Below are positions 24,175 to 32,600 of a stretch of 35,343 bases of DNA, piece by piece. This stretch comes from a virus. Under the pieces are notes generated by a model. That model did no database searches and had not been told where the DNA came from. It was given only the letters and a program-made list of their open reading frames with translations. The stretch lies in the IMG/VR virus record IMGVR_UViG_3300024509_000031, positions 1-35,343 of that record. One strand, given 5' to 3'. Position 1 is the stretch's first letter. Every line of letters begins with the position of its first letter. The position numbers were made by a program, and so were the translations under genes.

Positions 24175-25296
24175 TTAATCACCGATTACTTCTGAGTCTG
24201 TCACCAAACTATCAGTATCTAATGAATCTTTTTTGTATTGTGAAATAGTTGCTTCGCAAATCCTTTTATAGATTTGTTCTTTTACTTCCTGATTAGCTTC
24301 TAATGTAGAAGGAAAATCTTTGGATTGAAATTTAATAACTTCACCTGAATCAATATCAATATATTCATACCAAGCTCCGCTTTGTTTTACAATACCATTT
24401 TCTTTCATAATTGCTAACCAAGCACCGTAGTTATCAATACCTCTATCAAAGAAGATATCGAAATCGGCAGAACGTAATGGTGGTCCCATTCTATTCTTTA
24501 CAACCTGACATCTTACTTTAATACCTACGATTCTTTCATTACCATTCTCCTTCGCTTTGATTGTACCCATACTCTTTAATCTCAAACGAACCGAAGCGTG
24601 GAAAGCGATTGCTTTACCACCACTTGTTGTCCAAGGGTCAGAGAATGGCATTGCGTTCATCTTCTGTCTTAATTGGTTAGTGAATACTAATGTAATCTTT
24701 TGTCTTCCAATTAAGTTAGTAATTTTACGCATTGCTTTGGAAATGATAATAGCCTTATCAGTAGCGTAACCATCTTTTCCGTAATCAGCTTCCATTTCTT
24801 TTTCAGTAGATGCAGCGGCAACGGAATCCACTACAATCGTTACATACTTATCTTTGGAATTTGTTCTTACTTTTTCGATGATTGTTTCGGTGTACTCAAA
24901 ACATTGTTCAACAGTCTCAGCTGCTACATACAATAGTTTCTTAGTATCAACTCCGATAGCTTCTAAGAACTCTCTACTTACGGCGTTTTCAGTATCAATC
25001 AACACAGCAATACCACCTAACTTTTGTGTTTCGGCAAGTAAGTGTGCTGAAAGAAGTGATTTACCACTTTGTTCAAGTCCTGTCACTTCGGTAATTCTAC
25101 CAACAGGCAAACCCCCATAAGGTCTATTAGAGATAGCCACATCTAACATTGATGCTCCGGTTGAAATCCAACCATCTACATTTGTTGGTGCACCATCTTC
25201 ATCTAAGAAGAATGCTACTCTCTGGTCTTTTGATTGTTTGTTTAGGGATTCAGCAAGTACTTCCGCTAAATCTACCTCTTTGGTAATTTTTGCCAT
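24175..25296 (-). CDS. uvsX: UvsX/RecA-like recombinase
   Basis: The 373-residue protein has the RecA core: GGLPVGRITEVTG, Walker A GLEQSGKS (residues 73-80) and VLIDTENAVS. The Walker B is TIVVDSVAAAS, the L1 region EMEADYGKDGY, and FTNQLRQKMN is followed by TTSGGKAIAFHASVRLRL. Its length is like T4 UvsX (391 aa) and it ends in an acidic Asp/Ser-rich tail. It promotes strand exchange and recombination-dependent replication, working with gp32. It lies 18 bases downstream of gp32 and upstream of the 5' nuclease. A UvsY mediator was not recognised in the window. Confidence 0.95.
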   Translation of the reverse strand: MAKITKEVDLAEVLAESLNKQSKDQRVAFFLDEDGAPTNVDGWISTGASMLDVAISNRPYGGLPVGRITEVTGLEQSGKSLLSAHLLAETQKLGGIAVLIDTENAVSREFLEAIGVDTKKLLYVAAETVEQCFEYTETIIEKVRTNSKDKYVTIVVDSVAAASTEKEMEADYGKDGYATDKAIIISKAMRKITNLIGRQKITLVFTNQLRQKMNAMPFSDPWTTSGGKAIAFHASVRLRLKSMGTIKAKENGNERIVGIKVRCQVVKNRMGPPLRSADFDIFFDRGIDNYGAWLAIMKENGIVKQSGAWYEYIDIDSGEVIKFQSKDFPSTLEANQEVKEQIYKRICEATISQYKKDSLDTDSLVTDSEVIGD

Positions 25297-25314
25297 ATTC
25301 TATTAACTTATTTA

Positions 25315-26133
25315 TTATGAATTGAAAAGGTCATCAAATGCTGCTGCCACATCATCTAATTTTTTAGCTGGTGCTGCTGCCGGCTTTGATGGAGTTGTAT
25401 CGAATGGTGCTTCATCATCATCGTTAGCAGTTGATGAAAGTGTTTCAGCTGATACTGATTTTTCATCTTCTGATTGTGCTGATGGATTTAACCAACCTTC
25501 TAATACATTTTTCAATTCTGCATAAGTTAATTCTGAATAAAGTTCAGTAATTTCTTTTTGAGAATTTAAGTACTTATCCGTTTCTTCTTTAGATGTTGCT
25601 AAAGGAGTTTCTTTTGGTTTAACACGGATTGTTGTTACAGGGTAAGAAGTACCACTGTCTTCAGCAGATACTACTTCAACAGTAATATCTCTACCTTCAT
25701 TTGGGTCAGTAATATCACCATAATCAGGGTCTGCCATATAACCAAGAATTTCTTGATATACAGTTTTACCAAAGCCCCAAAAACGAACACCTTCACCTTC
25801 TTCACCTCTTACCAATACTGGTACGAAAGTTCTAAGTTTCGGCTCCATCTTTTTTGCTGCTTTCCAATCTTCCTTATCACCCATTCTTTTAAGTTTATCA
25901 GCAAACTCAACGATAGGGTCAGGTCTGCCAAAACTCATCGGAGATAAGTAAGTTTTGTTGTTGATGTTGTAGTGAAAATAAAGTTCAATAAAAGGATTTT
26001 CTTTATTGAATTTGTAAGGCACCAATCTGATTGTGTGTTTGCCTGGTGCTGGCTTCCAAAGTTCTACAGTTGTTCTTTGGGTGTTTTGCAGTTTGTTAAG
26101 TCTGCTCTTAATAGCATCTAAATTAATTGCCAT
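25315..26133 (-). CDS. 32: ssDNA-binding protein, gp32-like, without zinc ligands
   Basis: The 272-residue protein follows gp32: a basic N-terminal LAST-type region (AIKSRLNKLQNTQRTTVELW), an OB-type core (KHTIRLVPYKF, IELYFHYNI, RFWGFGKTVYQEILGY) and an acidic C-terminal tail. The tail (DDDEAPFD to AAFDDLFNS) docks replication partners in T4. In T4 the core holds a zinc site, His and three Cys in a 'CPxxxGxxCPVC' arrangement. Here that stretch reads YLSPMSFGRPDPIVEF and the whole protein has no Cys. It is first in its operon, behind tandem promoters and a repeat-rich leader. T4 gp32 has 301 residues. Confidence 0.9.
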   Translation of the reverse strand: MAINLDAIKSRLNKLQNTQRTTVELWKPAPGKHTIRLVPYKFNKENPFIELYFHYNINNKTYLSPMSFGRPDPIVEFADKLKRMGDKEDWKAAKKMEPKLRTFVPVLVRGEEGEGVRFWGFGKTVYQEILGYMADPDYGDITDPNEGRDITVEVVSAEDSGTSYPVTTIRVKPKETPLATSKEETDKYLNSQKEITELYSELTYAELKNVLEGWLNPSAQSEDEKSVSAETLSSTANDDDEAPFDTTPSKPAAAPAKKLDDVAAAFDDLFNS

Positions 26134-26238
26134 GTCTTTTAAGTTTTAAGAGTTTAAGTTTTAAAACGTTTATGTTTTAAGGTTGGATTATAGTGTCTTT
26201 CCTACACTTCCGTTACATATATAAATATAAAGGAGATA
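26134..26238 (-). promoter_or_regulatory. gp32 mRNA leader with UUAAA repeats and a hairpin (possible autogenous operator)
   Basis: Between the nearest full promoter and the gp32 ATG the leader holds five UUAAA-containing units (TTAAAAC, TTAAAAC, TTAAACT, TTAAAAC, TTAAAAG) within 26137-26180. About 10 bases upstream a hairpin AGTGT/ACACT (26192-26208) has the loop AGGAAAG. T4 gene 32 mRNA is repressed by its own product, which binds an unstructured A/U-rich stretch with UUAAA repeats next to the start codon, nucleated by an upstream pseudoknot. The arrangement here is strikingly similar, but no pseudoknot can be proved by eye. Confidence 0.5.
26220..26229 (-). promoter_or_regulatory. Putative late-type motif in the gp32 leader region
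   Basis: The minus strand reads TATATTTATA, an exact copy of the motif before the ADP-ribosyltransferase and nuclease genes. It lies downstream of the two Bacteroidetes-type promoters, so gp32 may also be transcribed late. Confidence 0.35.
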
Positions 26239-26270
26239 CAAATATACAACAAGTTTTTGATATTTCCAAA
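26239..26270 (-). promoter_or_regulatory. Bacteroidetes-type promoter for gp32, proximal
   Basis: On the minus strand TTTG (26267-26270) and TATATTTG (26239-26246) are 20 bases apart, a full match. Transcription would start about 100 bases before the gp32 ATG. Confidence 0.65.
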
Positions 26271-26307
26271 TATTTTTTTGAGTATATTTTTAAGGAAAAT
26301 TATGTAA

Positions 26308-26339
26308 CAAATATAGTAAAAATTTGTGACAAAACCAAA
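26308..26339 (-). promoter_or_regulatory. Bacteroidetes-type promoter for gp32, distal
   Basis: On the minus strand TTTG (26336-26339) and TATATTTG (26308-26315) are 20 bases apart. It is a second full match 69 bases upstream of the first. Tandem promoters suit a protein needed in stoichiometric amounts. Confidence 0.65.
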
Positions 26340-26340
26340 T

Positions 26341-26365
26341 AAAAAAGGGGAATTAATTTTCCCCT
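26341..26365 (-). terminator. Rho-independent terminator overlapping the end of the ADP-ribosyltransferase gene
   Basis: On the minus strand GGGGAA, a six-base loop and TTCCCC are followed by TTTTTT. The TAA stop of the gene (26353-26355) lies in the loop, so the hairpin is partly coding. Confidence 0.75.
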
Positions 26366-28215
26366 TCTTTTGTGTATAATAATGATGTTCTATTTGGATA
26401 TTGTAGATGCTTCTTTAAAATATCAGTTTCATTGTCATCTATAAACTCTCTTAGTTTAATTTCGTTTTTAGTACCAATTTGTTCTAATGTTATAATAGTA
26501 AAATTACGCCCGCCTTCCATTTTTTTAGTTTCTGTTTTCACAACTTTGTATTTATTATTAGATGGTAAAAGTACTTCATGTTGACCAGACCAACTTCCAA
26601 AATCATCACCAACCATACTATTTTTATTTTTAGCAGATACATTATCCACATTTGCATTCATACAAAATCCATTGAATGTATTTTTTGAATTTACCACTTT
26701 TATTATTATAGATTGGTTATTTGATTTATTTACCAATGCGTTTGCGTTACCAACATTATTAGCAAATTCAGTAGCTGTTGTTACATCAAATGAAAATGAA
26801 GATATTGGTAAATCAATAGTACTACCTTCTTTAAAAGATTTCATAAATTTAGAATAATCAGAAGAATTCATAGCCATACCTCTATACAACGCATTTGTAT
26901 GAACTGCAGGTGGTGGGTCTGATTTTAACATTTCATCAATTCTATTTAATGCATCTTTATTTATCATTGATTGATATGAGAACATATCATTTATATAATT
27001 CTTATTTTTCTTAGCTTGCGCTTTAACCCATTTAGCTTGATTTTTATCATTAGCTTGTGAAATATCTACAAAAGAATTATCCTTATCATCACCCTTTTCT
27101 TTTTTAATAAAATTACGAAGTCCACCATCTACAGTTGTTGGATTTTCTAATTCACTCTGCATTGTTTTATTCCAATCATCATCCGAAAGGTTTTTGTATT
27201 TTAATGGATATGCTAATTGTAAACTTGATAATTCATCCATACTATCAAGTTCATTATCCCTTCCAAAAAGAATAGTATTTCCTAATCTAGACAATACAAA
27301 CTCTGTTAAATTTTTAAAACCCCACTCTTTTAAATCTTCCTCATTTGGAGTAAATCCAGATATATCAAGAAACATTTCAGGATGTGATAATACTCTGTTT
27401 ACATCTATCTTAAATTTGTTTGCCACCTTTGCTACTTGTGCCGGAGTAAATGTTTCACTACCTATAATTTTATGCTTTATTTTTGTAAGTGCATTTGTTA
27501 TATCTTTAGTAGTATCTTTATTATATAATTTGGTTTTATCCGTTTCAGCTTTAGCTACTTTTTTATCTGCTTGCGTTTGAATTTCATTCGGGTCAATTCC
27601 TTTCTTAATTACATTTGCTTGTTTGTTTGAACTATCGGAATATACTTTGTAATAATAATCATCTGGAGTAACTCCATCAGGTGCATATTGTTTTGTTTCT
27701 AAATCTGATAAAATTAAATTAGCCATTAATTCTGATACAGATTGCTTTCTACCATCTTTATCTTTTATTTTAGTAGTTGCTCCTAATTTATTTATAAGAT
27801 TTAAATCGATACCATATTCGTCAGCAGTTGTTTTTATTATTTCTGGAGTTATATTTGATTGATAGAATCTAACATCCCTTACAATCTTACCATTTTTATT
27901 TTTTCTACTAAGAGTAATTAATGTATCACCATATTCTGCAGTACTGATTGCTTTTGCCGTTTCATCCGATGGTTCATTTTTTTTATCAATTGTACCACCT
28001 CTTTCCTTTTCGTAATCACCTTTAAATAAGTCAGAGGATTTTGGCGTTTCTACATCCTTTCCCTTTATTTGAGGGTTTTCATGTGTACCATTTTTAACTG
28101 CTGTATCTAAATTATCTTTGGTATCAAAATATACCAATTTACCCGTTTTTTTGGATATTGCAGAAAAATCCGTTGTTTTTGGTTTAGCTTCAAATAATTC
28201 CCTAAGTAAAATCAT
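26353..28215 (-). CDS. ADP-ribosyltransferase-like protein, probably packaged in the virion (Alt-like)
   Basis: The 620-residue protein has a Lys/Asp-rich, probably flexible N-terminal two-thirds and a C-terminal ADP-ribosyltransferase fold. The NAD-binding Arg is in LYRGM (R445). The S-T-S-type strand is PISSFSFDV (S472-S475), followed by TTATEFA. The catalytic turn is SGQHEVLLP, Q545-x-E547, in the Q/E-x-E position. T4 Alt and ModA use this fold to modify host RNA polymerase. The N-terminus MILLRELFEAK resembles T4 Alt (MELITELFDED) and contains an L-x-E site suited to a prohead protease, so it may be packaged and injected. It has its own terminator. The target is unknown. Confidence 0.75.
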   Translation of the reverse strand: MILLRELFEAKPKTTDFSAISKKTGKLVYFDTKDNLDTAVKNGTHENPQIKGKDVETPKSSDLFKGDYEKERGGTIDKKNEPSDETAKAISTAEYGDTLITLSRKNKNGKIVRDVRFYQSNITPEIIKTTADEYGIDLNLINKLGATTKIKDKDGRKQSVSELMANLILSDLETKQYAPDGVTPDDYYYKVYSDSSNKQANVIKKGIDPNEIQTQADKKVAKAETDKTKLYNKDTTKDITNALTKIKHKIIGSETFTPAQVAKVANKFKIDVNRVLSHPEMFLDISGFTPNEEDLKEWGFKNLTEFVLSRLGNTILFGRDNELDSMDELSSLQLAYPLKYKNLSDDDWNKTMQSELENPTTVDGGLRNFIKKEKGDDKDNSFVDISQANDKNQAKWVKAQAKKNKNYINDMFSYQSMINKDALNRIDEMLKSDPPPAVHTNALYRGMAMNSSDYSKFMKSFKEGSTIDLPISSFSFDVTTATEFANNVGNANALVNKSNNQSIIIKVVNSKNTFNGFCMNANVDNVSAKNKNSMVGDDFGSWSGQHEVLLPSNNKYKVVKTETKKMEGGRNFTIITLEQIGTKNEIKLREFIDDNETDILKKHLQYPNRTSLLYTKEGEN

Positions 28216-28218
28216 ACA

Positions 28219-28228
28219 TATAAATATA
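28219..28228 (-). promoter_or_regulatory. Putative late-type promoter motif before the ADP-ribosyltransferase gene
   Basis: The minus strand reads TATATTTATA, ending 3 bases before the ATG at 28215, directly after the endolysin terminator. If it acts as a -10-type element the mRNA would be essentially leaderless. No TTTG lies at -33. Confidence 0.35.
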
Positions 28229-28235
28229 AAGCAAT

Positions 28236-28260
28236 AAAAAAGGGAGTATTTAACTCCCTT
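28236..28260 (-). terminator. Rho-independent terminator after the endolysin gene
   Basis: On the minus strand AGGGAGT, a five-base loop and ACTCCCT are followed by TTTTT. It lies just after the endolysin stop at 28265. Confidence 0.8.
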
Positions 28261-28264
28261 TCTT

Positions 28265-29098
28265 TTATGCTAATAAAGAGTAATACTCCTTAAAGTGTTT
28301 AATTCTATCAGGCAATCCAATAGTACCGCCATTTACTCTTTTAGTAATAGATGTTACAACTGCATCAGTTGCACCACCATCAGCCATTATATGTAGTTTA
28401 TTCTTATTGAAGAACCAAGCTGCTGATAATAATGCGTATTTCTCAGCTACCACCTGTGGGTTTGCTGTTACATCTTCTCCGATTGATTTACCAAATGCAG
28501 TGTAGTTATCTCTTCCTGTTAATTGAATAAATCCACGGCCACAAAACTTTGCACCATCTCCAGAAGATTCAGGTCCGTTACCCATTCTACCACCATATAC
28601 TAAGTTTGCAATCTTTTCAGGCTTTCTAGCATATTCATTTGCTTTAGCTTCAGTTGGGAAATATTTTTTGAATATACCCATTAAACCTTTAGCTGAATAG
28701 TTTAAGTTTTCTTTTGTCAAACGGAATCCACCACTTTCGTGTCCACATTGTGCTAAAAAGTGTGCAAGTCTTAATGGAGTATTGATTTCAAATTTCTTTG
28801 CAGTATCAGGAATCATTGCAATTACTGCATCAGGAATATGTCCTTTTAATTTTTCTAATTTCAAACCGGTAGAGTTTGCAACTACTACTGCTTGTTGTTG
28901 AATTGGATGTTCTTCTTCACCCATAATCATAGCCCAAGTTTTGTCACCAACAATACCATCTGCAGTTAAACCATGAGCCGCTTGCCATAATTTTACAGCT
29001 TCTTCGGTTTTAGGTCCAAAGTTTCCTACTGGGTCTAGATGTAATTTTTTTTGTAATAATTTTACATTTTCGTTGTTATCACCTTTTTTTAATAACAT
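28265..29098 (-). CDS. Endolysin: peptidoglycan-binding domain plus GH19-type lysozyme
   Basis: The 277-residue protein starts with a PG_binding_1 domain (residues 1-60: GDNNENVKLLQKKLHL, VGNFGPKTEEAVKLWQ, GLTADGIVGDKTW). A Gln/Val linker leads to a GH19 chitinase-like lysozyme domain (about 95-270). The catalytic Glu is in FLAQCGHESGGF (E121), followed by NLNYSAKGL, KFCGRGFIQLTGRDNY and a C-terminal VTKRVNGG. It cleaves the glycan strands of the host wall at the end of infection. No signal peptide or transmembrane anchor is seen, so it needs a holin; none is recognised nearby. It starts 8 bases after the 142-aa gene and ends at a terminator. Confidence 0.95.
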   Translation of the reverse strand: MLLKKGDNNENVKLLQKKLHLDPVGNFGPKTEEAVKLWQAAHGLTADGIVGDKTWAMIMGEEEHPIQQQAVVVANSTGLKLEKLKGHIPDAVIAMIPDTAKKFEINTPLRLAHFLAQCGHESGGFRLTKENLNYSAKGLMGIFKKYFPTEAKANEYARKPEKIANLVYGGRMGNGPESSGDGAKFCGRGFIQLTGRDNYTAFGKSIGEDVTANPQVVAEKYALLSAAWFFNKNKLHIMADGGATDAVVTSITKRVNGGTIGLPDRIKHFKEYYSLLA

Positions 29099-29105
29099 AA
29101 TAATA

Positions 29106-29534
29106 TTATTTGTTTTGTTCAGTTATAACTTCTTTTCCATCACCGAAATCAATTACTTCAAAAACTCTTGTCTGAATTTTCTTAGTTCCTTCGGCATTTG
29201 TTAATATGATTGAATTTTTAAACTTCTGCCAATTTATGACAAAAGATGTATCTAACACCCCACTATTTTCTTCTTTAACTAATTCGTTAAGAGCATTTAT
29301 TGTGTATAATGTATTAGATTCTTTCTTTCTATGTATTAAGATTGTGTTTTCCAACGGATTTTCAGGTTGGAAAGCTGTATCAATATTGTACGTGATGAAT
29401 AATTCATCTAAATTCGCCTTATTTTGGAGAATATAGATGTAATTGTAAACGATGTGGTAAGTTTCACGGATTAATTGTAAAGTATTTTGTAACTCACCCT
29501 TCGTTGTAAACGTACACAAAAGTTGTGTTTTCAT
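29106..29534 (-). CDS. Hypothetical protein upstream of the endolysin, 142 aa
   Basis: The mixed alpha/beta protein begins with a KTQLLCTFTTKGELQNTLQL strand-helix pair. It has a YIYILQNKANLDELFITYNI segment and an ENTILIHRKKESNTLYTINALNELV segment, then SFVINWQKFKNSIILT and a short C-terminal strand. Similar patterns occur in uncharacterised proteins of T4-like phages as far as I recall, but I cannot give a function. There is no signal peptide or membrane segment, so it is not an obvious holin. It is translationally close to the endolysin and probably in the same late unit. The start codon lies in an inverted repeat. Confidence 0.75.
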   Translation of the reverse strand: MKTQLLCTFTTKGELQNTLQLIRETYHIVYNYIYILQNKANLDELFITYNIDTAFQPENPLENTILIHRKKESNTLYTINALNELVKEENSGVLDTSFVINWQKFKNSIILTNAEGTKKIQTRVFEVIDFGDGKEVITEQNK

Positions 29535-29589
29535 CGGCTTCTATTCCTTCTTTTTTAATTTCATCTATAAATATCAAAAAACCGATGAA
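29530..29589 (-). other. 8-bp inverted repeat that includes a start codon
   Basis: TTCATCGG (29530-29537) and CCGATGAA (29582-29589) can pair across 44 bases. The ATG of the 142-aa gene lies inside the first arm, so pairing could hide the start. It may also be chance. Confidence 0.3.
29566..29575 (-). promoter_or_regulatory. Putative late-type promoter motif before the 142-aa/endolysin unit
   Basis: The minus strand reads GATATTTATA, one mismatch from TATATTTATA, 31 bases upstream of the ATG at 29534 and after the stop of the 1351-aa gene. No TTTG lies at -33. Confidence 0.35.
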
Positions 29590-29601
29590 GGGGTATTTTT
29601 A

Positions 29602-32600
29602 CTATTTTTTCAAAATTCGGTTTCCTTTTACATCGTAACCATTTTTCCAAGCATTAATATTGGTTCTAGCCGAATTGTAAGATGTAGTAAGACCACCACC
29701 TCTATTATCAAACGCTCTAAAGTTCAATTTCCACAATTTTAAGTTAGTAGAACCAACATCAGTAGATGAATGATATTTTCCTTGCGAATCAATTACTTGG
29801 TGATTATGTTCGATTGTATTTAGTCCGTTTCCAGTATTTAAAGTTGCACCCCAAGAACAAGCCATAGCAAATGCCATAGGTCCTTGCTTTAAAATAAGTG
29901 TATTATCATATCCCAATGCAGCATCTAATTCTTTATCACTTTTTAAATATTTATTTAAATTATCTGCATATTTTTGGTTCACTTCCTTCATTCTATCAAA
30001 CAAAGGATTTAAATCTTTTAAACTTTTTGCACCAGCACCATCCAATACTTTTTGCATTTCTTTTTTACAATTTTTTATTACTTGTAAAACCGAAGGTAAA
30101 TCAGCTTTTCCGTTCTTTAAGTGTTTTTCAAATCCACTTTCTTTAAACATTTTAGCAAATTGCTTATCGTTATCAATTAAATCATTTCTAACACCCATAG
30201 TATATCCATAAACGCCAGGATGAGAAGCGTTTCTATTTCTATAATCCGGATTTGGATGGTACTTTTGATATTGTGCAGTTTCACCAGGAAACCCATAGTT
30301 ACTATATTGGTCACCACTCAATCCATATTTAACAGAAACAGATGAAACTCTTTCAATTTTAGTTCCACTTTTTCTAGATATTTTTAACTTATCACCAGAT
30401 GGGAAATTACCAACTGATGGTAAATAACACTCATCCCCTGCTGCAATTTCAGTATCATATAAAGACATTTCAGCAAATTGCTTCATCAATGCCCCAGTAA
30501 TAGTTTTATCTGAATTAGTTGCTATACCTTGAGCCATCATACCATAAGAATCACCAACAGCTTGTGCTGCTTGTTTTGATGGGATTGTATATTTTTTCAA
30601 TATATTTTCCATTCTTGATTGATGGTCTTGCAATGCTTGTATAACTTTTGGATTTATTTCAGGATATTTTTTTAATTCATCTATTGTTCTTTTAATAGAT
30701 TCATTATTTTTAATAGAATGTTGTAAGTACAATTTAGCATTTTTACCACCAGACGGTCCAATTAAATTTCCGTTTGCATCTAATGGTCCATGTAATTCGT
30801 AGAATTTTTTATCTAAGAATGATAATGGTTCTGTACTAAATAAATTAGCTATAAACTTATCTTTTATATTTCCTTTTGCATCATATGCAACTGATTTATC
30901 TTTAAGGTCTGGTTTTGCTGATTTTGCTAAGCTATCACTTAAACTTGATTTTTTAGAACCACCACCTAAATTTGCTCCAGTAGATTTTAAATCAGCTAAA
31001 AGTTTTTCAGTAAATGCATTACCACCACCTAATATTTTTTCTTTAGCATGTGATTTTTTATCATTACCACCAAATATACCTAAGTAAACTTTCTTTTCAT
31101 TTGAAGAACCATATAATTTATACTTATCAACTAATTGAGCGCCTAACTGAGCTTTTTTAGATGTATTCGATGTTGAATAAAATTCTTTAACATCTTCCAT
31201 AAAGCTTTTGAATATTTTCTTTTCATCCTTAGAAAAAATCTCCATACTCTTTTGTAAAGTTGATGCAGCAAATGCTTTATTTGCCATATCAATACCAGAC
31301 CCCTTTTCAGCGGGAACTTTTGGTTCTTTTTCTTTTGCTATTTTAGCTAAAGCTGTTTTTTCTCTACCAACTCTTGCTTGTACATCTTTATCTTGTGCTA
31401 CAGTTGGTTTTGGTTGTTTTGATTTTCCTAATTCTTTATCACTAACTCCAGATTTTTTAAGTAATTTAACCGCCTGATTATATGCTTGAACTTGCCCTTT
31501 ATTTGCAGAATTTTTATATTTTAATGCAGTTGATACTTTTACTTCGTGGTCTCCTTTTTCATCTTTATATTTTACATATTGATTTAGTACATCATCCGTT
31601 TTTTGAATTGGATTTGCTTCTTCTATAAAATCATTAATAATTCCTTCAATCAACGAATCAATCAAAGGTAAATGTTCTTCTTTAATTTCTTGCATTTCGT
31701 TTTTATCTTTCTTTTCGTTATATGAATCAATCATATCTTCCATTTGTTCTTGACTAATTTCCATATCTTCCAATCCTTTCGCAATCAATTCAGCAAATTT
31801 TTCCATATTTGCATCCATTTCTGCTTCTCCTTCAATATCTGCAAATAATGCAGCTCTACCCGCTCCTTTAAGGATTGTTTCACCTATAACGTGTGGTACA
31901 AATTCAACGGCAACGTGTTTTGCAAAGGCAGCTGCACCATGTGATAAACCACCCATAGCTGCACCAAATATAGCAGTAGTTGCAATTTTTATACCAACTG
32001 ATTTAAGTGCATCTTTTTCGTGGTCATTTAATTTTTCTCCTTTGAAAAATTTACCAACACCTTTACCCGCTTCTTTAAATTCTGCTATTTCATGTTGTGC
32101 ACCATGTTTAATAGCTTTCCATGCACCTTTAGCTTTATCTTTAATAGCTTGTGCTAATTCTCTTCTTGGCTCTGAGCCAGCTTTGTAATAACCTTTTTCA
32201 AAGAATTCTTTTTCTTCTTTATGCCACTTTGATATTTTATCTTTAATCTTTTGTGTAAGACCTTTTTTATCCAATGAACTTACTTGTTTAGGCTGTTCAT
32301 CTGGTGTTTCTTTATTTGCATCTGCTTTTTTAGCCGCAATTCCCATATCTTCTGCAAATTTGTTTGCCATTGGGATAGCATCTTTAATGTCTTGGTCTAA
32401 CACCTGAACTTTCATCGGAATTTGTTTTTCCGGATGTTTAGCGTTATAAGCTGCTACTGCTGCCCAACGGTGGTGGCCATCAATTACATATCCATCTCTA
32501 CTCACATAGATTGGTGCGGTAATCTTTTCATGCTCTGGATTTTCTTCTAATGCTCCCATCATACCAACTACCTTAGCTCCAACTAATTCGGATTGAGTTG

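Noticed and set aside
29106-29534. Holin for the endolysin
   Set aside because: The protein has no transmembrane segment and is soluble-looking, so the holin must be elsewhere.
29450-29560. 27-codon TTG-started minus-strand frame overlapping the start of the 142-aa gene
   Set aside because: It is short, has a non-ATG start and overlaps the better-supported frame; nothing supports its translation.
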